Positions 8,607-15,208 of a stretch of DNA of 31,980 nt are shown here, piece by piece (positions within the stretch are counted from its first letter, which is position 1; the number at the start of each line of letters is the position of its first letter). The position numbers and the translations under genes were made by a program. The notes beneath the pieces were generated by a model. It had not been told where the DNA came from and made no database searches. It saw only the letters and a program-made list of their open reading frames with translations. The stretch is taken from NCBI GenBank assembly GCA_016866415.1, contig VGML01000002.1, positions 1 to 31,980 of the forward strand. The letters run 5' to 3'. The stretch comes from Bacteroidota bacterium (GTDB lineage: Bacteria > Bacteroidota > Bacteroidia > Flavobacteriales_D > Crocinitomicaceae).

Positions 8607-9308
8607 TTATTTACACGATGAATCGAAAGACAAGTCCATTTTAAATATTTCAATTTTATCCATGTGCCATAAAGCAAATGCACGAATTTCACGATTCTTT
8701 TTATCCCTGAAAACAAGACAATGTTCGGGCTTAGGCCTCCTTTTTAAATTTGATTTTTCAAAATCAATGTATCCATTTTTCCGAATACGTTGAAATAATT
8801 GATCATTATCTTTAACTAGAATAACTTCTTTCTGACAATTCAGTTTATCCGTGGTATCCACATAAAGAAAATTTCTTTCTTTTGGAAAATAGATAATTTC
8901 TCCTATTCCTTTGATAGAATTTGTTGCGCGACTTGTCTTTTTTTCTTTCAATAGAACTTCAGACAAGAAACTTTCTTTCCCCAACGTTAATAGCACTATA
9001 AATTCTTTACTTGATTTGGCTTTACAATCAAAATGATACACTTTAAATTGATCTGTTTTTTTACTTTTTTGAAAGTCAATATCACTGTTGCGCAATATCT
9101 GAATTAACTCCTTTTCTGAAAGATCTAGTTTTTCAAGTTCTTTTTTATTTTCGTCGTTAATAACAAGTAAGCGCTCAAAAATCGCAGTTTTTACTCGGTT
9201 TTCTGGTGTCCAAGCACAACCTTTATTTTTAAAAAAGAAAATGACAAAAATCAAACCGATACCGAAGCCGATTCCATAATATTTTAATCTTCGTAAGAAA
9301 TTCTCCAT
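8607..9308 (-). CDS. Membrane-anchored protein of unknown function (possibly DUF4258-like)
   Basis: 233 residues from the chosen ATG at 9308 (MENFLRRLKYYG). A longer start at 9329 would add MAVFFCP, but those codons lie inside the trxA terminator hairpin and its poly-U tract, so it is rejected. Residues about 11-25 (YGIGFGIGLIFVIFFF) are a single membrane segment, followed by KNKGCAWTPENRV and then a charged soluble part rich in Lys, Asp and Glu with several beta-like segments, ending IRAFALWHMDKIEIFKMDLS. Membrane anchor plus Gly-Cys-x-Trp-x-Pro-x-Asn-Arg-Val resembles Bacteroidota proteins that I recall as DUF4258; this is memory, not a search. Five Cys are present. No catalytic motif is seen. 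It stands between trxA and the lpx operon, on the same strand, with a terminator upstream of it. Confidence 0.75.
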   Translation of the reverse strand: MENFLRRLKYYGIGFGIGLIFVIFFFKNKGCAWTPENRVKTAIFERLLVINDENKKELEKLDLSEKELIQILRNSDIDFQKSKKTDQFKVYHFDCKAKSSKEFIVLLTLGKESFLSEVLLKEKKTSRATNSIKGIGEIIYFPKERNFLYVDTTDKLNCQKEVILVKDNDQLFQRIRKNGYIDFEKSNLKRRPKPEHCLVFRDKKNREIRAFALWHMDKIEIFKMDLSFDSSCK

Positions 9309-9313
9309 AGGGC

Positions 9314-9340
9314 AAAAAAAAACCGCCAATAACTGACGGT
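9314..9340 (-). terminator. Rho-independent terminator after trxA
   Basis: On the minus strand a 7-bp stem (ACCGTCA / TGGCGGT, one T-G pair) closes a 5-nt loop and is followed by nine U residues. It begins 20 nt after the trxA stop. It makes trxA a single-gene transcript and shows that the next gene should start downstream of it, at 9308. Confidence 0.8.
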
Positions 9341-9360
9341 CTTAAAAAGTTTGTATTACG

Positions 9361-9678
9361 TTATAATAACGCTTCCAATTTTGAAACCAAATTCGCCTTC
9401 GGAACAGCACCAACCGATTTGTCAACTACTTCACCATTCTTGATGAACAAAACCGTAGGAATACTTCTAACGTTGAATTGCGCAGAAACAGCTGAGTTTG
9501 AATCCACATTTACTTTTCCAATCACCGCTTTTCCCTCAAATTCTGTCGACATTTCATCGATCAACGGTCCAATCATGCGACAAGGGCCACACCACTCTGC
9601 CCAAAAATCAACTATTACGGGCTTATCCGATTTCATAACCAATTCGTCAAAATTCGCGTCTGTTATTTCTAATGCCAT
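9361..9678 (-). CDS. trxA: Thioredoxin
   Basis: 105 residues, the classic single-domain cytoplasmic thioredoxin. The active site is FWAEWCGPCRMIGP with redox Cys30 and Cys33, Asp24 lies in VIVDFWAEW, and the cis-proline is Pro74 in RSIPTVLF. KNGEVVDKSVGAVPK is the conserved C-terminal strand and turn. It serves as the dithiol electron donor for ribonucleotide reductase, peroxiredoxins and methionine sulfoxide reductases. There is no signal peptide. It has its own promoter candidate (9724-9731), a 5' UTR hairpin (9705-9721) and a terminator, so it is probably monocistronic. Confidence 0.98.
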   Translation of the reverse strand: MALEITDANFDELVMKSDKPVIVDFWAEWCGPCRMIGPLIDEMSTEFEGKAVIGKVNVDSNSAVSAQFNVRSIPTVLFIKNGEVVDKSVGAVPKANLVSKLEALL

Positions 9679-9704
9679 TTTAAATATATTTAATTAATAA
9701 AAGT

Positions 9705-9721
9705 CCTATCAAATAGATAGG
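9705..9721 (-). other. Inverted repeat in the trxA 5' leader
   Basis: A perfect 6-bp inverted repeat, CCTATC and GATAGG around a 5-nt TATTT loop on the minus strand. It falls just downstream of the predicted trxA start site, so it would be a hairpin at the 5' end of the mRNA. It could stabilise the transcript, act as an operator or be chance; it is not a known riboswitch. Confidence 0.4.
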
Positions 9722-9723
9722 TG

Positions 9724-9731
9724 CAAAATTA
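9724..9731 (-). promoter_or_regulatory. Candidate -7 element of trxA
   Basis: TAATTTTG on the minus strand matches TAnnTTTG exactly and lies 45 nt before the trxA ATG. A TTG occurs 15 nt upstream, shorter than the usual spacing of about 17-23 nt, so the -33 half is weak. Confidence 0.45.
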
Positions 9732-9815
9732 CATGTTTTTCATTTACAAGAATAAAACCAATGTTAAAAATCTGACAAATTGTCTATTCTGAAATAAGTT
9801 TTCGATTTAATTCAA

Positions 9816-12653
9816 TTAACTCTCCAATTCTTCTTTTAAATATCTCGCAGTATGAGAGAAATCAATTGCTTTTTGGATCATTTTTTCAGGAGTTCCAGAA
9901 AACAAAATTTTTCCACCTCCACGACCTCCTTCAGATCCGAGATCAATGATGTGGTCAGCAACTTTGATTATATCCAAATTATGTTCGATGACCAAAACTG
10001 TATTTCCCTCGTTTACCAAACGTTGGAGAACACCTAACAACATATTGATGTCCTCGAAATGAAGTCCGGTGGAAGGTTCATCCAAAATATAAAACGTTTT
10101 TCCTGTTCCTTTTTTTGATAATTCAGATGCTAATTTGATTCGCTGCGCTTCACCTCCCGACAGCGTGGTTGACGATTGACCCAACGTCAAGTATCCCAAG
10201 CCTACACTTTTTAAGGTATCTAGAATTCGGAATATCTTCGGATGATTTTCAAAAAATACAACTGCATCCTCAATCGTCATATTTAAAACATCAGAAATGG
10301 ACTTTCCTTTGAATCGAACTTCCAAGGTTTCACGGTTGTATCGTTTGCCGTTGCACGTTTCACATTCAACATAAATATCCGGAAGAAAATTCATTTCGAT
10401 TAACTTCAAACCACCACCATTGCATGTTTCGCATTTTCCACCTGCGACATTGAATGAAAATCTGCCTGGCTTGTATCCGCGAATCTGGGATTCCGGAAGA
10501 GAAGCGAACAATGTTCGAATTTCATCAAAAACTTTAGTGTATGTAACGGGATTGGAACGTGGTGTTCTACCAATCGGACTTTGATCAATTTCAATCACTT
10601 TATCAATGTGTTCAAGACCTTCGATTTTTTGGTATTCCAAAGGAATTCTTACCCCATCATAAATGTGTTTCAATAAAATGGGGTAAAGCGTGTAATTAAT
10701 TAACGACGACTTCCCTGACCCCGAAACACCCGTCACGCAGGTAAAAGTTCCCAACGGAATCGACAAATTGACATTTTTTAAATTGTGTCCATTTGCTCCA
10801 GAGAGACGAAGTTCATTTCCATTTCCTTTTCTTCTCGACTTTGGAACTTCGATTGATTTTGTTCCGTTCAGATATTTTGCTGTGAGTGAATCTGAATTTA
10901 ATATCTGATTTAAATTCCCTTGTGAAACAATTTGTCCACCGTGAATACCTGCTTTTGGACCAATATCCACCACAAAATCGGCTTCTTCAATCATTTCTTT
11001 ATCGTGCTCAACAACCAAAACCGTATTACCTGTATCACGAAGTTTTTTAAGTGACTGAATTAACTTAGTATTATCGCGTTGGTGCAATCCAATCGAAGGT
11101 TCATCGAGTATATACAATACATTCAACAATTCAGTTCCAATTTGTGTGGCCAGTCGAATTCGTTGCGCCTCACCTCCAGAAAGACTTTTCGAAGAACGAT
11201 TCAGCGTGAGATACTCCAAGCCAACATCCAAAATAAATCGCAATCTTGATCGAATTTCTTTGATGATTTCAACAGCGATGCGATTTTTGTCTGAATCAAG
11301 TTTGAATTCAATTTCTGAAAACCAATTCCACAACTCATTCAATTCCATTTGCGTTAAATCGCCGATCTGTTGATCTCCAATTTTAAAATGTAACGCTTCT
11401 TTTCTCAAGCGAGATCCATTGCAATCAGGACATCGTTTTTTATTCATGAAACTCATCGCCCAACGTTGGATAGCCCTATTTCCTTCCTCGGCATATCGAG
11501 TCATAAACTGAATAATTCCCTCGAACGATTCAACATTTGACTTCGGTGAAATTTCCATTCCTTCGTTGCCATAGAGTAGAAAATTCAAAAGTTCCGATTC
11601 ATATTCTTGAATTGGTGAATTACCGTTAAATCCATTTTTAATCAGTAATGATTCAATTTTTTCAAAAATCCATGTTCGTTTGTATTCACCAAGTGGAGCG
11701 AAACCACCTTTCTTTAGCGAAAGTTGAGAATTTGGAATAATTTTATTCAAATCGACTTCAGAAATTTCTCCAAGACCATTGCAAGTCGGACAAGCGCCAC
11801 GTGGAGAATTAAAGGAGAATAAATTCGGTTCTGGATCTGGATAGCTAATTCCAGTTGTAGGACACATCAAGGAGCGACTGTAATGCCTTACGTTTCCATT
11901 TTCGAAATCCATTACCAACATGCTTGAATCGCCCATTTTCATGGTAGTTACGATTGAATTGTATATGCGTGATGATTCTGCTTGACCAATAACTAATCGA
12001 TCCACAACCACTTCAATGTCGTGCATTTTGTAACGATCCAAACGCATTCCTTTTTCAATGTCCTGTAATTTTCCGTCAACTCGCACTTTGTTGAAACCAT
12101 TTTTTAGAATCTGTTCAAAGAGCTCTCGGTAATGTCCTTTTCTACCTTTTATTTTTGGAGCAAGAAAAACAACTTTTTTGTCTGCAAAATCGCGCTGAAT
12201 GAGCTCAACAATGGCTTCATCCGAATACTTTACCATTGGCTCGTTCGTATTCAAGGAATAAGCTGTTGAAGCTCGAGCAAAAAGTAATCGTAGGAAGTCG
12301 TATAATTCAGTTATTGTTCCAACTGTTGAACGTGGTGAACGTGAAACGGTTTTTTGCTCAATGGAAATAACTGGACTTAAACCATTTATTTTATCGACAT
12401 CCGGTCGTTCCAATCCACCAATGAATTGACGAGCATAGGCTGAAAATGTGTCAATGTATCTGCGTTGCCCTTCAGCGAAAATGGTATCAAATGCTAAGGA
12501 TGATTTTCCGCTTCCACTTAAACCAGTAAAAACCACTAGTTTATTTCTTGGAATCGAAAGGTCAATGTTTTTTAGATTATGCTCTCGAGCGCCATAAATG
12601 GTTATAAACTCCTCATCGTTATCAACCCGCAAATCAGTTTGATTCTTTGCCAT
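9816..12653 (-). CDS. uvrA: UvrA: excinuclease ABC subunit A
   Basis: 945 residues, full length. UvrA dimerises, scans DNA for bulky lesions and loads UvrB in nucleotide excision repair. It has two ABC ATPase modules: Walker A FTGLSGSGKSS (Lys50) with signature LSGGEAQRIRLA, and VTGVSGSGKSS with LSGGEAQRIKLA; Walker B segments are YILDEPSIGLH and YILDEPSTGLH. The C-terminal zinc module is intact (C741, C744, C764, C767). In the first zinc site the expected CxxC reads C264-P-T-T267, so one ligand is Thr, while C288 and C291 are present. It is the last gene of the polysaccharide operon, 5 nt after the transglycosylase gene, with no LexA-like operator or obvious promoter in front. Confidence 0.97.
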   Translation of the reverse strand: MAKNQTDLRVDNDEEFITIYGAREHNLKNIDLSIPRNKLVVFTGLSGSGKSSLAFDTIFAEGQRRYIDTFSAYARQFIGGLERPDVDKINGLSPVISIEQKTVSRSPRSTVGTITELYDFLRLLFARASTAYSLNTNEPMVKYSDEAIVELIQRDFADKKVVFLAPKIKGRKGHYRELFEQILKNGFNKVRVDGKLQDIEKGMRLDRYKMHDIEVVVDRLVIGQAESSRIYNSIVTTMKMGDSSMLVMDFENGNVRHYSRSLMCPTTGISYPDPEPNLFSFNSPRGACPTCNGLGEISEVDLNKIIPNSQLSLKKGGFAPLGEYKRTWIFEKIESLLIKNGFNGNSPIQEYESELLNFLLYGNEGMEISPKSNVESFEGIIQFMTRYAEEGNRAIQRWAMSFMNKKRCPDCNGSRLRKEALHFKIGDQQIGDLTQMELNELWNWFSEIEFKLDSDKNRIAVEIIKEIRSRLRFILDVGLEYLTLNRSSKSLSGGEAQRIRLATQIGTELLNVLYILDEPSIGLHQRDNTKLIQSLKKLRDTGNTVLVVEHDKEMIEEADFVVDIGPKAGIHGGQIVSQGNLNQILNSDSLTAKYLNGTKSIEVPKSRRKGNGNELRLSGANGHNLKNVNLSIPLGTFTCVTGVSGSGKSSLINYTLYPILLKHIYDGVRIPLEYQKIEGLEHIDKVIEIDQSPIGRTPRSNPVTYTKVFDEIRTLFASLPESQIRGYKPGRFSFNVAGGKCETCNGGGLKLIEMNFLPDIYVECETCNGKRYNRETLEVRFKGKSISDVLNMTIEDAVVFFENHPKIFRILDTLKSVGLGYLTLGQSSTTLSGGEAQRIKLASELSKKGTGKTFYILDEPSTGLHFEDINMLLGVLQRLVNEGNTVLVIEHNLDIIKVADHIIDLGSEGGRGGGKILFSGTPEKMIQKAIDFSHTARYLKEELES

Positions 12654-12658
12654 TCGAT

Positions 12659-13582
12659 TTAGTTGTACGACTTGAAATTTTTCAGATTTTCATTTTTTAA
12701 TGGCAACTTGATTGAAAAATCACTCGGACGAGTCGTTAACTTGTTAGAGATTAACCACGGATTAAGTTTTCTAAGAATTTTCAAGTTAATTCCTCTATTT
12801 TTTGCCCATTCAGCAAGATTCGAAATTTCTCTATCAGATTTAATTGTTTTAGTTTTAAATGGATTGTAAAGTTGAGAATTCGGAATATCAAAACCATAAC
12901 TTTTTGGATTCTCCATTATTAGTTTCATCGCCATGACTCTAAAAACATACCTTCCCGTTTCATTGTTCATATCCGTGTCAAAATAATGGTCGGTTTTCTG
13001 CCATTTCATATCCGACTGAACGCCTCCAATGCCACGGTTGTATGAAGCACAAGCATTTACCCAATCTCCAAATATTTCATGAGCGTTTTTGATAAAAGCA
13101 CAAGCTGCATGAGTGCTTTTAGTTAAATTCAAACGTTCATCAACCTCATCATTGATAATTAAATTATACTCTTTTGCTGTAAAAGGCATGAATTGCCAGA
13201 AACCATTTGCACCAACCGGACTTGTAACCTCCGATAGATTGCTTTCAATGACTGCTAAATATTTAAAATCCTCTGGGACCTTTTCTTCAGCTAATATTCG
13301 TTCAATTTCAGGGAAATAACGGTTTGCTCTTTTCAATGCAAAAGTTGTTGAACTCTGAAAGTAAACATTGGTAATAATCTCTCGATCCAGTCTCTCACGA
13401 ATATCTTCGTCTTCAAGATTAATTTTTTCTCCAAAAAAATACATTGATTTTGGAATGGCAGGAAAAGTAGAAGATTTTTTGTTCTTATCGGGATGATTGT
13501 AATTTTTTGAGGATGGTTCTGTACAACCATTCAAGAATAAAATCAAGAATAAGATAAAAGTAAAATTGAGTTTATTAATCAC
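12659..13582 (-). CDS. Lytic transglycosylase lipoprotein (SLT family, MltD-like)
   Basis: 307 residues starting at GTG, supported by a 4-nt GTGA overlap with the stop of the gene in front and by the signal sequence that begins there. Residues 1-20 are a lipoprotein signal ending LFLNGC (Cys20), so the enzyme is probably outer-membrane anchored and periplasmic. The SLT domain spans about 85-235: YLAVIESNLSEVTSPVGANG carries catalytic Glu113, then FWQFMPFTAKEYNL and ACASYNRGIGG. Such enzymes cleave MurNAc-GlcNAc bonds to give anhydromuropeptides. The C-terminal 60 residues (AEWAKNRGINLKILRKLNPW) resemble a degenerate LysM. Within a polysaccharide operon it may open the wall for the export machine, which is an inference. 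Confidence 0.93.
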   Translation of the reverse strand: MINKLNFTFILFLILFLNGCTEPSSKNYNHPDKNKKSSTFPAIPKSMYFFGEKINLEDEDIRERLDREIITNVYFQSSTTFALKRANRYFPEIERILAEEKVPEDFKYLAVIESNLSEVTSPVGANGFWQFMPFTAKEYNLIINDEVDERLNLTKSTHAACAFIKNAHEIFGDWVNACASYNRGIGGVQSDMKWQKTDHYFDTDMNNETGRYVFRVMAMKLIMENPKSYGFDIPNSQLYNPFKTKTIKSDREISNLAEWAKNRGINLKILRKLNPWLISNKLTTRPSDFSIKLPLKNENLKNFKSYN

Positions 13583-14661
13583 AATTCATTTTTTTTCGGT
13601 TCGGAATATTTCAACGTATTTCGATACAGAAGATAAAAAACGAAAATAAAAAATAATAAGAAAATCGGTGTAATGTAAATTGAATTGTGACGAACAAGAT
13701 AGATTATTAATACGCTAAATAAAAACGATAAAAACCCAATCAAGGTAAAAACATACCAAACTTGTCGATCAGAAAAACCAGCGTAAACGAGATGATGTGT
13801 CGTGTGATCTTTACCTCCAACCATCGGAGATTTTCCCGCTTTAACACGATTAATAACTACGGTTAATGTATCCGCCGCAGCAGGAGTTAGGGAAATTAAA
13901 GTAATGACCAAACTAACCCAAGAATGATTTTCAGTAATTGACCCTAAATTCCACAAATATTTGATTGTAAAAAATGCCACAAAAAAACCAATAAACTGAC
14001 TACCTGCATCTCCCATGAAGATTTTCGACGGATTGATATTATATCTCAAAAATCCAACAAGCGCTCCCAACATGGCAACAATTGTAAAAATCCAATAGGG
14101 TTCTTCAGAATTTCCAATGAAATAACAACAAAATAAACAAGAAAGGAGCGTGAAAAAGACTGTTGTCCCCGTTATTCCGTCCATATTATCGAGCATATTC
14201 AAGGAGTTCATTAAGACTACCACCCATAATATTGTAAGAAGGTAATCAATCCAAGCAATATGAAATAAATCAATAGATGTATCCGTGAAGATTAAAGTTA
14301 TTCCGCAAACGATTTGAATAATGAGCTTAAAAACGGGTCTTGTATTATAGGCGTCATCAGACAATCCCATTACAAACGCTAGCGATGCGGCAAGAAATAA
14401 ACCGACAAAAGAGGTATTTGAGAAAATATTGGTTTCGGGATCTAAAATCATGAAAAGAACTGTAGAAAATGTAAAACCAAGAAACAAACTAATTCCACCC
14501 AAAGAGGGCTTCGATTCATTGCTCCATCTTATGATAACGTCATTTTTGTTTCTAATTCCGAGCGTTTGGGAAAATCTCAATAAGATCATATTGACGATTA
14601 ATGAAATTATCGCGGCGCCGAAAAAGAAAAGTAGGTGGTAGTTTAGGTCTTTTATCGACAT
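13579..14661 (-). CDS. WecA/MraY-family undecaprenyl-phosphate sugar-1-phosphate transferase
   Basis: 360 residues with about ten hydrophobic membrane segments. It would transfer a sugar-1-phosphate, typically a HexNAc, from a UDP-sugar to undecaprenyl phosphate at the inner membrane and so start a polysaccharide unit. Family motifs are present: GLSDDAYNTRP, LNMLDNMDGITG, KIFMGDAGSQFIGF and the cytoplasmic His motif GGKDHTTHHLVYAGF. The WecA-like position of the His motif and the operon make it a polysaccharide initiator, not MraY of peptidoglycan synthesis. It starts 1 nt after rmlC and overlaps the transglycosylase by 4 nt. The sugar specificity cannot be told from sequence. Confidence 0.93.
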   Translation of the reverse strand: MSIKDLNYHLLFFFGAAIISLIVNMILLRFSQTLGIRNKNDVIIRWSNESKPSLGGISLFLGFTFSTVLFMILDPETNIFSNTSFVGLFLAASLAFVMGLSDDAYNTRPVFKLIIQIVCGITLIFTDTSIDLFHIAWIDYLLTILWVVVLMNSLNMLDNMDGITGTTVFFTLLSCLFCCYFIGNSEEPYWIFTIVAMLGALVGFLRYNINPSKIFMGDAGSQFIGFFVAFFTIKYLWNLGSITENHSWVSLVITLISLTPAAADTLTVVINRVKAGKSPMVGGKDHTTHHLVYAGFSDRQVWYVFTLIGFLSFLFSVLIIYLVRHNSIYITPIFLLFFIFVFYLLYRNTLKYSEPKKNEL

Positions 14662-14662
14662 T

Positions 14663-15208
14663 TTAAAAAGGGCTTAAAAAAGTTTTAAACGGCATTGCTT
14701 TTTTATCTTTTTCTGAAACAATAGGGTTTTGAATATCCCAATCAATATTTAAATCAGAATCATTCCAGAGCAAAGCTTGTTCATGTTCAGGAGCATAAAA
14801 ATTAGTGCATTTGTAGCAGAAAACAGTCTCATCCTCAAGAGAACAAAAGCCATGTGCAAAACCAGGAGGAATCCATAATTGATTCTTCGTTTTTGAATCC
14901 AAAGTCAATTTTACATGTTTTCCATAAGTCGGAGAGTTTTTTCGAATATCTACCACAACATCAATTACTCTTCCTTGCATAACAAAAACGAGTTTGCCTT
15001 GATCAAAGGGAGGTAGTTGGAAATGCAAGCCACGTAAAACACCTCTGCTTGATTTTGAAATATTATCTTGAACAAAAGTGAAATTTGATTCAATTATTTC
15101 TGAATATCTCTTGTGATTGTATGATTCTAAGAAATAGCCCCGCTCATCTCCAAATAATTTTGGATAAATTGAAATTATCCCTTCGATTTCTTCTTTTTTG
15201 AATTCCAT
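14663..15208 (-). CDS. rfbC: RmlC: dTDP-4-dehydrorhamnose 3,5-epimerase
   Basis: 181 residues from the second ATG (MEFKKEEIEGI); a first ATG at 15232 would add eight polar residues with no counterpart in the family, whose usual length is 180-185. The enzyme epimerises C3 and C5 of dTDP-4-keto-6-deoxyglucose on the way to dTDP-L-rhamnose or related deoxysugars. Cupin motifs are intact: FGDERGYFLESY, RGVLRGLHFQLPPFDQGKLV with the catalytic His, DIRKNSPTYGKH, LWIPPGFAHGFCSLED. Either start lies inside the 3' end of wzc in another frame (34 or 58 nt overlap). rmlA, rmlB and rmlD are not in this window, so the pathway must be completed elsewhere. Confidence 0.92.
   Translation of the reverse strand: MEFKKEEIEGIISIYPKLFGDERGYFLESYNHKRYSEIIESNFTFVQDNISKSSRGVLRGLHFQLPPFDQGKLVFVMQGRVIDVVVDIRKNSPTYGKHVKLTLDSKTKNQLWIPPGFAHGFCSLEDETVFCYKCTNFYAPEHEQALLWNDSDLNIDWDIQNPIVSEKDKKAMPFKTFLSPF

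Noticed and set aside
9309..9329. Upstream start of the unknown membrane protein (MAVFFCP extension)
   Set aside because: These codons are the terminator stem and poly-U tract of trxA; the ATG at 9308 leads straight into the membrane anchor.
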